Assembly: GCF_000472905.1 (NCBI RefSeq)
Contig: NZ_AXAR01000012.1
Span: 50,873 to 114,872 of the forward strand
Reading direction: 5' to 3'
Source of the DNA: Alicyclobacillus pomorum DSM 14955
Lineage (GTDB): Bacteria > Bacillota > Bacilli > Alicyclobacillales > Alicyclobacillaceae
DNA: 64,000 nt
The notes below the pieces were generated by a model. That model did no database searches. It was not told the DNA's origin and worked only from the letters and a program-made list of their open reading frames with translations. Positions 16,580 through 24,508 of this stretch are shown here, one piece after another (the stretch's first letter is position 1; each line of letters begins with the position of its first letter). Made by a program: the position numbers and the translations under genes.

Positions 16580-17110
16580 TCAAGCTACCTCTTCATCGTC
16601 TTCCATCTTCGTTTGGCGGCGACGATGGGTGCTGATGGAGTAAAAGTAGAAAGCGAACGTCAGCTCAATCAAAAACATCAACCAGTCAATCGAAATTCCT
16701 TCTTGAAACGCGTTCGCTGAGTCTACAAACAGCGTATCGCCACCCAGGATGGCGTAGTTTAAGCTCATGAACGCAGCGATGAGCGCTGCGAGGGCACCGA
16801 GTTTGCCTACTGTTCTGTTCAACTTTCCTCGGAATCCGTAGATAGCGAGGATCAGGAACATGAGCCCTACAAATGCCTCGCCGACGAGTACCAGCGACCC
16901 GAATAACCGATAATGGGGCACGCCGATATGCTTGAGCAGACCTGCATAGAAGTGAAGTTGAACGCCTGATATGGACTGCGACAATTGGTCGCGCAGGTTT
17001 TGGTAGTAATTCTTGATGACCAATTTATTGAAGAAAGAGATCAGCCACTCGTATGCAAGGATCAGCAATAGCACAGGCACTACAGGTCTCTGCATTGTGT
17101 TACTCTTCAT
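16580..17110 (-). CDS. DoxX/DoxD-like integral membrane protein
   Basis: 176 residues starting at ATG 17110 behind GGGAGGA. About four membrane segments are visible: VPVLLLILAYEWLISFFNK, FGSLVLVGEAFVGLMFLILA, GALAALIAAFMSLNYAILGG and DWLMFLIELTFAFYFYSI. The GEAFVGLMFLIL segment and overall topology resemble DoxX/DoxD (thiosulfate:quinone oxidoreductase small subunit) proteins, which often accompany membrane redox systems. A basic-acidic tail (HRRRQTKMEDDEE) ends the protein. It lies 150 bp downstream of the multicopper oxidase and ends at a strong terminator, so it is probably the last gene of the redox cluster. The assignment is by topology and motif only. Confidence 0.6.
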   Translation of the reverse strand: MKSNTMQRPVVPVLLLILAYEWLISFFNKLVIKNYYQNLRDQLSQSISGVQLHFYAGLLKHIGVPHYRLFGSLVLVGEAFVGLMFLILAIYGFRGKLNRTVGKLGALAALIAAFMSLNYAILGGDTLFVDSANAFQEGISIDWLMFLIELTFAFYFYSISTHRRRQTKMEDDEEVA

Positions 17111-17259
17111 CGCTCATTCCTCCCTTGGCAAGTTTGTTTTCGACTCTACCAATGAAACATCAAACAGAATTCAAAATGACTGTCCATGAGAATCGCTACA
17201 GCCTGTACTTTTAGAAAGAATGGTATTTTTCAAAGGATTTACGGGTTATCGCATGGTGG

Positions 17260-18921
17260 TTATTCCTTGTTCATGCGTTTGGTGATCACGATGAACGGAC
17301 GCATCATATCGTTGTCTTCATGCTCAAGGATGTGACAGTGCCAGGGGAATTCCCCCGCATAAGGTTCAAAGCGGGCAATAATTCGCGTAACTTGCCTTGG
17401 ATTGGCACGCACCGTATCCTTCCAACCCCGCTCATTTTCATCCGGTTGCATTGGGGGACCAGTCAACACAATGTCTCCTGTTGACAAGTACTTTTCCACG
17501 TTGAATGGTTGACGGTTGACAATCTGGAAGTGGACGAGATGAATATGGATTGGATGTGTATCATCGGTTACATTCACAAAACACCACATTTCGGTGCTCC
17601 CTGCACGAATGACTTCTGTAACCGGGTCACTCCAGCGTTTTCCGTCCAACAGCAACAGCGGCCGCCCGTATTCATCCTTCGATTCAACGAGCGATAAATA
17701 TCTGGTACGTCTAGCCGACTCTGCGGTGAGTGGTTCAATTCTCCCTAGATTCCTAGGTATCGAGCCCATATCTCCATCACGAGGCGGAACGGTCACCCGA
17801 AACTGCATCACTTGACCCGTCGTATCCGGATCCGCTGGCTCACCACCCGGAAACGGTGTGGGGGCACGATTCTTCAGCAAGATGTTTCTGCCCTCCATGC
17901 CCTGAAAATCCACAATGACGTCTGCTCGTTCCGCAGGGGCAAGCAGAATTTGATGAACTTTAACGGGGTGCTCGAACAGACCACCTTCGACCCCAATCTG
18001 GTAAAAAGGTTGGCCTGAGTCCAGGCTTAGTGCGTAGAACCGTGCATTCGAAGCGTTTAGAATTCGAAAACGGTATTTCCTCGGTTGGACCTCGAGATAT
18101 GGCCAAACCTTTCCGTTGACCAGGATGGTATCGCCAAAAAACTCCGCAACCGCAGACGGATCTGGCGTGACACCAGGGATTACGTCCCTCGGTTGCCGTG
18201 GATACGACAAAGATCCATCGGGATTCAATGATTTGTCTTGAATGGCGAGTGGAATTTCGTATGAACCACGCGGTAAGTTCAAGGCATCTTCATGAGCATC
18301 CCGAATGATGTAAAAACCGGCTAATCCGGCATATATGTTCAAGCGGGTAATTCCGACTGCATGGTCGTGGTACCACAGCGTCGTTGCCCTTTGATGATTT
18401 GGATATTTGTAAATTATCTGTCTCCACTGGGGGCCCCGTCGCAGATATCCCTGCGTGAACCACGCCTCAGGATGTCCATCATACTTCGATTTATTCTTTC
18501 CACCATGAACATGAACAACGGTGCGTACTTGTGGTTTGTCCGCTTCGGCTCCATGTATTGTGGTATCCACCGGTAAAAGGTGTTTGTCTGGAAGATTGTT
18601 GATCCATTTGATCTTTACCAGTTCGTCCCTGCGCACTTCTATGGTTGGCCCTGGTACGGACCCCTCGTAGCCCCAAAGGGTGGTATCCGGAAGTTCAGCA
18701 TGGAGTGATTGGGAGAACTGTACCATTTTCACTTCATAGTAGGTCTCGTGTACATCCCGATAAAGGGGCTGTAGAATGCCGGGAACAGGCAGTGGATCGA
18801 CAAACTTGGTTAGCCGCACAAGAGTTCCCTCCCGTAATTCATGGTCATCATTAAGTAATGCAGGAGAGAAGCTCAGGATGTATCTGACTTTTCGGCGGGG
18901 TGGCGGTACTTCATCTTTCAT
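17260..18921 (-). CDS. CotA-like multicopper oxidase (laccase/bilirubin oxidase)
   Basis: 553 residues with all four copper-binding segments: HVHGG (137-141), WYHDHAVG (183-190), HPIHIHLVHF (456-465) and HCHILEHEDNDMM (528-540). They provide the type 1 Cys-His-Met site and the type 2/3 trinuclear cluster. There is no signal peptide or Tat motif, as in Bacillus subtilis CotA, a spore-coat laccase. The enzyme oxidises phenolics, bilirubin or metal ions and reduces O2 to water. The ATG overlaps the upstream ferric-reductase-like gene (ATGA), so the two are coupled; CotA genes are not usually in such an operon. The partner genes hint at a role as terminal electron acceptor of a redox chain, which is inference. 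Confidence 0.9.
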   Translation of the reverse strand: MKDEVPPPRRKVRYILSFSPALLNDDHELREGTLVRLTKFVDPLPVPGILQPLYRDVHETYYEVKMVQFSQSLHAELPDTTLWGYEGSVPGPTIEVRRDELVKIKWINNLPDKHLLPVDTTIHGAEADKPQVRTVVHVHGGKNKSKYDGHPEAWFTQGYLRRGPQWRQIIYKYPNHQRATTLWYHDHAVGITRLNIYAGLAGFYIIRDAHEDALNLPRGSYEIPLAIQDKSLNPDGSLSYPRQPRDVIPGVTPDPSAVAEFFGDTILVNGKVWPYLEVQPRKYRFRILNASNARFYALSLDSGQPFYQIGVEGGLFEHPVKVHQILLAPAERADVIVDFQGMEGRNILLKNRAPTPFPGGEPADPDTTGQVMQFRVTVPPRDGDMGSIPRNLGRIEPLTAESARRTRYLSLVESKDEYGRPLLLLDGKRWSDPVTEVIRAGSTEMWCFVNVTDDTHPIHIHLVHFQIVNRQPFNVEKYLSTGDIVLTGPPMQPDENERGWKDTVRANPRQVTRIIARFEPYAGEFPWHCHILEHEDNDMMRPFIVITKRMNKE

Positions 18922-19580
18922 TTCTTGCCCAGCTTCAACGTGAATCGGGAGGGCCGGAATCGCCTCATCACAAGCACGATGAACAAGATGGTAGGAACCA
19001 GGTAGATGGCCACCGCCCAGAGGCGAGAATTATCCGTTCCTGTAAGCAGTCCGTGCAGTGTCACCAAAATGAACATAGGGAACGACGCGTAATGTATGGT
19101 TCGCCATACCTTGGCAGACATCTTCTCTCTGAGGTATGACGTGATAACGAGCAGAAGCCAACCGTACAGTGTCAGGACTCCAAATCCCGTGTAAATGGGG
19201 CGATACTTCGCTGCGAAGGCAATCAGCAGACTAAATACACCAAACGGGACGGAGGTGTCCTGGTAAAGACCCCAGAGATGGAAAAAGAGAAACGGAAGGA
19301 CGAGCAGCGCAGCGTATTGATGCATCTGCGTCATCAATTTGCGCAGTTTCCATTTGTCCCATATGGCACTGGTCGTCGAAACGCCGAGCAAGACCGCCAG
19401 AGACAGCAAACAGTACGACGTAAATCCTGCAGACCTGGCCATGTACCAGTAGAACTTGTTCGCGGTGGCCTGGCCTGGATTCACCACGTGGATGGCCGCA
19501 TATGAACCGACAATGATGAAGAAGGTTAGCGCACAGGCAAAACCAAACGGAAACCGTTGACGTTCATTTAAAAGTTCCAC
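18918..19580 (-). CDS. Ferric-reductase-like transmembrane haem protein
   Basis: 220 residues, about six membrane helices, charged C-terminal tail (RRFRPSRFTLKLGKK). The ferric-reductase/MsrQ core is recognisable: WYMARSAGFTSYCLLSLAVL, MHQYAALLVLPFLFFHLWGL with two His spaced by ~14 residues, and IHYASFPMFILVTLHGLLTG with two more His. These could bind two b-type haems across the membrane. No NADPH or FAD domain is attached, so electrons must come from quinol or from a partner. It overlaps apbE by 13 bp and the multicopper oxidase by 4 bp. MsrP, the usual MsrQ partner, is not in the window. Confidence 0.75.
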   Translation of the reverse strand: MELLNERQRFPFGFACALTFFIIVGSYAAIHVVNPGQATANKFYWYMARSAGFTSYCLLSLAVLLGVSTTSAIWDKWKLRKLMTQMHQYAALLVLPFLFFHLWGLYQDTSVPFGVFSLLIAFAAKYRPIYTGFGVLTLYGWLLLVITSYLREKMSAKVWRTIHYASFPMFILVTLHGLLTGTDNSRLWAVAIYLVPTILFIVLVMRRFRPSRFTLKLGKK

Positions 19581-20488
19581 GAATGGATCACCTCACCTGT
19601 ATTCAACACGAGGACCCAGCCGGCCACGGTTTGATCATTAAGCCAGGTCGAGCCGCGCTCACGACCCAAGACCAGACCGACTTTCGCCATGACTTCAGCT
19701 TGAACGAGGTCCTGGTGGACCACCGTACACGAGACCACATCAGACTCAACCGGGATGCCGAGGAACGGGTCAATGATATGGTGTACGGTCTGTCCGTTGA
19801 ACGTCCACTTTCGACGATACGTGCCACTCGTAGCCACTGTCATATCGGACACATCGAGTTTGAGCACATGCGCTCCGCCCGGATTGAACGGGTCAGCAAT
19901 CGCCACGCACCACGGTCGTTCACCGTGTGTACCTGCACATATCATGTCTCCGCCAGCATTGAACAGAAACTGTGAAATGCCTTGTCGCTTCAGAATGTCC
20001 GCCGCCTGTTGAACAATCCACCCTTTTGCAATGCCTCCTAAGTCGATTTTGTACCCGGGTTGTAAGAACACCTCGCTCTTTGTTGTATCTACTTCAAACG
20101 GGCAAACCAACGGTGCTAAGAATGGAAGAGCATCGGTGACGTTGACGATTGGGTGGTCGCCAAGCCGATAGAAAGAGACATCATATCCGATGCTTTCTAG
20201 AACGTGTCCCAAACACGGATTGAACAGACCTTTCGTTTCCTCGAAGGACTGTTTGGCTTGTCTGAGAACTTCCACTGTATCGGGATGCACAGGCACCCAC
20301 TGTCCAGGAGCAGCGTTGATCCGGCTGACGTCACTGTCTGGCCGAAACCGCGACAGCAGAGCTTCCAGCTCTTCGACTTTGTCTCGGGCGCGTTGCACTG
20401 CAATACCGACATTTGTCGATGTGGACAGGCTCTTAGGAACGACAATGTCCACTTGGGTGCCCATGGCTTGGAATGTCACATGGCTCAT
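19568..20488 (-). CDS. apbE: FAD:protein FMN transferase (ApbE family)
   Basis: 306 residues. ApbE hallmarks: FQAMGTQVDIVVP at the N-terminus, SRFRPDSDVSRINAAPG, IDLGGIAKGWIVQQAAD (the metal and FAD-binding core) and FLFNAGGDMICAGTHG. ApbE attaches FMN to Thr/Ser of extracytoplasmic electron-transfer proteins. No signal peptide or lipobox is visible, so it may act at the inner face or be exported by another route. I see no clear flavinylation site in any neighbour (see findings). It lies 7 bp after the peptidoglycan-binding gene and overlaps the haem-protein gene, so it belongs to the same redox operon. Confidence 0.88.
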   Translation of the reverse strand: MSHVTFQAMGTQVDIVVPKSLSTSTNVGIAVQRARDKVEELEALLSRFRPDSDVSRINAAPGQWVPVHPDTVEVLRQAKQSFEETKGLFNPCLGHVLESIGYDVSFYRLGDHPIVNVTDALPFLAPLVCPFEVDTTKSEVFLQPGYKIDLGGIAKGWIVQQAADILKRQGISQFLFNAGGDMICAGTHGERPWCVAIADPFNPGGAHVLKLDVSDMTVATSGTYRRKWTFNGQTVHHIIDPFLGIPVESDVVSCTVVHQDLVQAEVMAKVGLVLGRERGSTWLNDQTVAGWVLVLNTGEVIHSWNF

Positions 20489-20495
20489 GGTCTCA

Positions 20496-21068
20496 TCACG
20501 ATCCGGATGAAGTGGCGTCGGGCATTGATTGTTGGCTCAATCCCGCACGTCCAGAACTGGATTGCGTCGGCGCGACGGCGGCGCTTGATGACTGCGATGT
20601 CAAGCTGGCGGTCCTCGCTTGTTTCACAGCGTTTTGCAGCGCAGTCCATGTATTTTGGTCCATCGCTCCGGTTTGCGGCAGCTGGTGTTCGGCCTGAAAT
20701 GTTCTTACAGACTCCGCAGTCGCGGTGCCGTAATACTGCGTAATGGGGTGATGGAAATAACCCAATAGCGACAATTGTTGCTGGATCATGCTCACCTGCG
20801 GGCCCCGGGACCCAATTTCATACAGTCTCTTCTCAGAACTCGTACGCCCATTCTCAGATGTACTTGTTTGCAAGGCGGATGGCTTCAATGCAGGTGACTT
20901 GATTGGAGCTGAATGAGTGGCTGGGGCCGTCTCGGCAATTTGGTACCAAATCGTGAGCAGCGACCCAAAGGCAATCACGGGCGTACTCCAAGAGAGCGTG
21001 GTCAGCCACAAGCGCAATTTGCGTTCCCTGCGTTGCCGGGCGATTTGCTTTTCTTGGTCTGTACCCAT
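20496..21068 (-). CDS. Membrane-anchored protein with a peptidoglycan-binding domain
   Basis: 190 residues starting at ATG 21068 behind GAGGAGG. It has a basic cytoplasmic N-terminus (QIARQRRERKLR), one membrane helix (~22-43, WLTTLSWSTPVIAFGSLLTIW) and a Ser/Thr-rich linker. A PG_binding_1 repeat follows at ~82-145 (IGSRGPQVSMIQQQLSLLGY, YGTATAESVRTFQAEHQLPQ, TGAMDQNTWTALQNA), then a low-complexity Ser/Gln/Ala tail. No catalytic domain is attached. It may tether the electron-transfer proteins to the cell wall. It is the gene just before apbE, after a very strong stem-loop. Confidence 0.8.
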   Translation of the reverse strand: MGTDQEKQIARQRRERKLRLWLTTLSWSTPVIAFGSLLTIWYQIAETAPATHSAPIKSPALKPSALQTSTSENGRTSSEKRLYEIGSRGPQVSMIQQQLSLLGYFHHPITQYYGTATAESVRTFQAEHQLPQTGAMDQNTWTALQNAVKQARTASLTSQSSSAAVAPTQSSSGRAGLSQQSMPDATSSGS

Positions 21069-21141
21069 GTAAATCAGCCTCCTCGTGGAACATGCTACAT
21101 CTTGTACATCAAACGAAATTCAAATTGAAAGTGTTGAGCGA

Positions 21142-21181
21142 AGGAACGCGGTACTGTCTCTCACGACAGTACCGCGTTCCT
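21142..21181. terminator. 17-bp perfect stem-loop inside the redox cluster
   Basis: AGGAACGCGGTACTGTC (21142-21158) pairs perfectly with GACAGTACCGCGTTCCT (21165-21181), with a 6-nt loop TCTCAC. It lies between the DUF2231-like gene and the peptidoglycan-binding gene. There is no T tract on the minus side, so it may be an mRNA-processing or stability element, or a partial terminator, rather than a full stop. Confidence 0.65.
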
Positions 21182-21219
21182 CTATGGCTTCACATATGGT
21201 GAGAGGAATTCATCGTCTC

Positions 21220-21681
21220 TCAAGATGATTGAACACCCAATCCGTGCATGTAGACGAGTGTACCTCCCAAATGTCCTGCGGCAGTCACCATGACAACAGC
21301 CATAATGGAGCAAATGACGGCCAACACGGACGGCTGAACACGCTGCGGGTTCTTCCAGAAGCGCCAACCTTGTAACACCAGCGCGGCCAGCACAAAAACG
21401 CCGGTCACTTCTCCGTACTCCTTGTGTGTATGTAACACGTGTACCGCAGTACCAGGAACATGACTGAGGTAGGAGCCGCTTATCGCACCTGCAACACCAG
21501 CCGCCCCCACAGATATGAAGCTAAAAATCAGCAAAATGAGGAACGACTTGGCGGGAAAATCACTCTTGCGATAACAGAGACTGATAACCCCAGCCAGGCC
21601 AGCCAGGTAAACGAGGGCAATTGTGAAGTGTACAACCATGGGGTGAATGGTCGGTGGAAACAAATGATACAGGCTTGTCAT
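21220..21681 (-). CDS. DUF2231-like membrane protein
   Basis: 153 residues with four membrane helices. The N-terminal FPPTIHPMVVHFTIALVYLA carries the HPMxVHF motif typical of DUF2231 proteins, whose two histidines may bind haem or metal. Further histidines sit at helix ends (HVPGTAVHVLHTHKEYG, AAGHLGGTLVYMHG). Relatives are often annotated as predicted heme/cytochrome-like membrane proteins and lie near electron-transfer genes. It precedes the strong hairpin and the wall-binding/ApbE genes. The exact role is unknown. Confidence 0.7.
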   Translation of the reverse strand: MTSLYHLFPPTIHPMVVHFTIALVYLAGLAGVISLCYRKSDFPAKSFLILLIFSFISVGAAGVAGAISGSYLSHVPGTAVHVLHTHKEYGEVTGVFVLAALVLQGWRFWKNPQRVQPSVLAVICSIMAVVMVTAAGHLGGTLVYMHGLGVQSS

Positions 21682-21766
21682 GTACCTTTTACCTCCCGCG
21701 GTACAGGATACGGGTTGTACTTCAAAAGTATCTCAAACCCTCGTGGGTCGGTAAAAGCATTGGAAT

Positions 21767-22945
21767 TTAAAGCTTTATCTTTTGTGGGACAACAACGGTC
21801 GTGATAACCCATGGTCCATCCATCCGTACGTCGATGCGACCTTGCATTTCTTCGACAATTCGGTTGGCAATTTTCATGCCGAACCCGCGTGTCATATCAC
21901 GGGGAGGATGTACCGCAGTAGGCATGGTTTGCGCGCGGTTCTTCAAACGAAACTGAATCATATGTGACTCGGCCGTGAGGGACCATGTTGCCTCTGTATC
22001 TTCCTCGGCGTGGTCGACTACGTTTTTGCACAGCGTGCTGATCAACCGAGTCCACATTTCCGGCGTTGACATCAGAAAGAGTCCTGGTTGAGAGAAACCG
22101 GAGAGGTGAATGTTGCGTTGCTGGAGAAGTGGACGAAAGCGCTCAATCACCTCGTCCGTCAAGTCTGAGACGGCGACTGGCTGAAGATGAACTTGGAATG
22201 ACTTGGCATTGAGGCGGGAGAGGTACAAAATGTCCTTGACCAGCGTGGAAGCCTCCAGGATCTCTCGTGACAAATCTTCTTGAATCTCCTTCTCGGCTAC
22301 ATGCGTGCTCACAATGGCATTCATGGTAGCCAGCGGTGTTTGTAGCTCGTGGGATAGCTCTACCAGCATTTCCTGATGCGCCTGCCAGGTCTTTTGAGCG
22401 GGGATAAGCGCCTTTCTCGCAATCCATAGGTGGAACAAAATGGCGCCCACTACGCCGACAGTGCCGACGAGGAACAGAAGATTTCGAACGTGTTTCAGCG
22501 TTACGTAGACTTGCTGTGTGGATTCGAATGTAACAATCTGCACGGGTACACCTGATTTCACGAACGTGTCAGAGAAAATCCGATAATGCTGATTGTTATA
22601 CAGCATGTTTGTGAAATGCCCATTGCTGGTGTGGGTTAGCAGCGTAGATGGAGCAACCGGGGTGTGTTCCGACACATAATTTCCGTGCGGTGTATGGATC
22701 AGTGTATATAGACTCAGTCCCTTATCGTCGGATGTGTCCAGCAGACGAAAAATATCCTCGGAGATACGAGGAGCTGTGACTACACGTTCATGAACTTCTA
22801 CGAATTCAGAACGCAAACTCATGTCGCCTTCCATGCGCAGTTGGTGATTGAGCTCCAGGTAGACAAAGCCTCCAAAACAGACCAACAGTACCACGGTGCC
22901 CAGGATCATCAAGGATGATATTTGTAAGTAAAAACGTTTCAACAT
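21767..22945 (-). CDS. Sensor histidine kinase
   Basis: 392 residues: TM1 (~8-30), an extracytoplasmic sensor region of ~120 residues, TM2 (~153-174), then the DHp domain with the phosphoacceptor in VELSHELQTP (His199), then an ATPase domain. The N-box region TLCKNVVDHAEE and the G2 element RGFGMKIANRIVEEMQGRI are visible. The usual DxGxG G1 box is replaced by LKNRAQTMP, a variant seen in a subset of kinases. It has no recognisable HAMP. AGGTGAGAAAGC precedes ATG 22945, 10 bp after the response-regulator stop. It probably senses an envelope or redox signal for the downstream cluster, which is inference from position. Confidence 0.85.
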   Translation of the reverse strand: MLKRFYLQISSLMILGTVVLLVCFGGFVYLELNHQLRMEGDMSLRSEFVEVHERVVTAPRISEDIFRLLDTSDDKGLSLYTLIHTPHGNYVSEHTPVAPSTLLTHTSNGHFTNMLYNNQHYRIFSDTFVKSGVPVQIVTFESTQQVYVTLKHVRNLLFLVGTVGVVGAILFHLWIARKALIPAQKTWQAHQEMLVELSHELQTPLATMNAIVSTHVAEKEIQEDLSREILEASTLVKDILYLSRLNAKSFQVHLQPVAVSDLTDEVIERFRPLLQQRNIHLSGFSQPGLFLMSTPEMWTRLISTLCKNVVDHAEEDTEATWSLTAESHMIQFRLKNRAQTMPTAVHPPRDMTRGFGMKIANRIVEEMQGRIDVRMDGPWVITTVVVPQKIKL

Positions 22946-22955
22946 GCTTTCTCAC

Positions 22956-23636
22956 CTATACATTGGGGTGGATCATATATCCCTGGCCCCGCACCGTTTT
23001 GATGATATTTTTAATGCCCAACTGAGCACACTTTTTGCGCAGAAAGTACACGTAGGTGTCGAGCGCGTTGTCTGCGAGGTCTGCATCGGGTCCCCACACG
23101 TGATGAATCAGTTGATCGCGTTCCAACACTTGGTTCGGGTGGCGCATGAGACACTCTAGGAGTAAGTACTCCTTGCTGGATAACTCGAGGATGTTCCCGT
23201 GGTACTCCAACGTCCGAGAATTTCTGTGTAGAGTGACTTGTCCATACGTGACGTTGTCGATGGCCGTGTACCCGCCAGCGCGCCGAATCAGCGCCTCAAT
23301 GCGGGCAATCAACTCACTGGAGTGAAACGGCTTGCCCAGGTAATCATCTGCGCCCGCATTTAAACCGTTCACTCGGTCCACGGGTTCGTTTCGTGCTGTG
23401 AGCATGAGAACAGGTGTATGGATCTGCAGCTTTCGTAATTTTGCCACTAGATCCATGCCGTCTCCGTCTGGAAGCATGACATCCACCACAATGCAATCGT
23501 AGGCGTTGGTCAATGCAAGGTCTATTGCGCTGAATGCAGTGTTTGTGTGATCCACGTCAAAGTCGTGTTTTTGTAAGAGCTCCTTGACCGCACGAGCGAG
23601 ATGAACATCATCTTCAATCACGAGTACTCTCAACAC
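22956..23636 (-). CDS. OmpR/PhoB-family response regulator
   Basis: 226 residues. The receiver domain has the acidic pocket IEDD, the phosphoacceptor in VVDVMLPDGDG (Asp52), the Thr in MLTARNEP and the Lys in LGKPFHSSE. The winged-helix output domain has LELSSKEYLLLECLMRHP and the recognition region NALDTYVYFLRKKC ending IKTVRGQGYMIHP. GAGGGGG lies 4 nt before GTG 23636 and 7 nt before TTG 23633; GTG is preferred. It is cotranscribed with the histidine kinase and probably controls the redox cluster downstream; no binding site was identified. Confidence 0.9.
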   Translation of the reverse strand: MLRVLVIEDDVHLARAVKELLQKHDFDVDHTNTAFSAIDLALTNAYDCIVVDVMLPDGDGMDLVAKLRKLQIHTPVLMLTARNEPVDRVNGLNAGADDYLGKPFHSSELIARIEALIRRAGGYTAIDNVTYGQVTLHRNSRTLEYHGNILELSSKEYLLLECLMRHPNQVLERDQLIHHVWGPDADLADNALDTYVYFLRKKCAQLGIKNIIKTVRGQGYMIHPNV

Positions 23637-23836
23637 CAAGCCCCCTCGTTCACATCGCGCAGCAACGCAGCCTGTCGAAGTGCATTCTTCGCTCACTCTA
23701 GATACCAATTCTACTTCAAAACAGATTCAATGCCTCATGCCGTCGAAATTTGCGCTTTATGTCCGATAGTATGGACGATTTTCAAAATTCCACTTGAGCG
23801 GTTCTACATGTTCGAGTATCGAGATAAAGATGATTG

Positions 23837-23857
23837 CCCGCTTCGGCGGTTTTTTTA
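23837..23857 (+). terminator. TTCG-tetraloop terminator-like element
   Basis: CCGC (23838-23841), TTCG loop, GCGG (23846-23849), then seven T. It lies between the divergent response regulator and the YjcZ-like micropeptide with no plus-strand gene before it. A nearly identical element follows the micropeptide at 24094. The remaining bases of 23637-23952 show no gene. Confidence 0.55.
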
Positions 23858-23952
23858 TTTGATACTGGCGTGTGACACCTGGTAATGGCCCAATCTTACC
23901 AAGTCAAGCATGCGTATCCTAACAGCATCTGAAAGGAAAGGGGTGTAGGTCC

Positions 23953-24060
23953 ATGTACGATGGTGGATGTTTCGGTGGTTTTACTCGATGGGCAGTCGTG
24001 TTTCTGATTATCTTCGTACTGTTCTTCCTTTTGGTACCAGGACACGGCGTGGGATACTAA
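23953..24060 (+). CDS. YjcZ-like sporulation micropeptide (35 residues)
   Basis: An ATG at 23953 preceded by AAAGGAAAGGGG opens a 35-residue frame: Gly/Tyr/Cys-rich N-terminus (MYDGGCFGGF), one hydrophobic helix (WAVVFLIIFVLFFLLVPG) and a Gly-Tyr end. This layout is that of the YjcZ/SVM family of tiny Bacillota membrane peptides linked to sporulation. A clean terminator follows at 24094. The family call rests on layout because the peptide is too short for firm motifs. Confidence 0.7.
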   Translation: MYDGGCFGGFTRWAVVFLIIFVLFFLLVPGHGVGY

Positions 24061-24093
24061 TCAGACGGTTCTGAAGTATTCATTTATGTCACT

Positions 24094-24114
24094 ACCCGCT
24101 TCGGCGGGTTTTTC
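24094..24114 (+). terminator. Intrinsic terminator of the YjcZ-like gene
   Basis: ACCCGC (24094-24099), TTCG loop, GCGGGT (24104-24109), then T residues. It lies 33 bp after the micropeptide stop. Confidence 0.75.
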
Positions 24115-24167
24115 ATTTGCTAGGGGGAATCATATATGATAACCATTCCTACATTACCCATCACACG

Positions 24168-24284
24168 TCAACGGGTTCTTCCTTCCGTGAACGTAAACTT
24201 GCCGTATTTCTCATCATCCTCTTCGTCGATGTCGTCCCAGTCGACGAAGCCAGATGGCTCTCGCTTGTCGGTTGATTCCGGCAC
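24168..24284 (-). CDS. Small acidic protein (38 residues)
   Basis: GTG 24284 has AGGAGAG 8 nt upstream and opens a 38-residue frame on the minus strand. The sequence is very acidic in the middle (VDWDDIDEEDDEKYG) and ends KFTFTEGRTR. A longer frame reaching 24470 has no start signal. It has no membrane segment and no family I recognise. It lies opposite the MFS gene and may share a divergent regulatory region. The good ribosome site is the main support. Confidence 0.5.
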   Translation of the reverse strand: MPESTDKREPSGFVDWDDIDEEDDEKYGKFTFTEGRTR

Positions 24285-24508
24285 GATTTTTTCTCTCCTT
24301 CCTTTGGTGGATTGAATGCTTAGCGATTTGCGCAATTGTGACGTACAATTCTGGTGGCATGTTGCAAACAGAGCATTCTTAGAAACAGGATACGGTGGAC
24401 CATATCCAATGGTTCGAGCATTCTGCGGATAAGCGAGATTGACATCGGACTCATTATATATCCGACTCAACGAAATTTATATCATACTGGTGATCCTCTC
24501 TGGCGTCT

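Noticed and set aside
24322..24374. A possible third copy of the AGCGATTTGCAAA repeat
   Set aside because: The left arm matches for 10 bases but the right arm is too degenerate (TTGCAAACAGAGC) to count as a copy.
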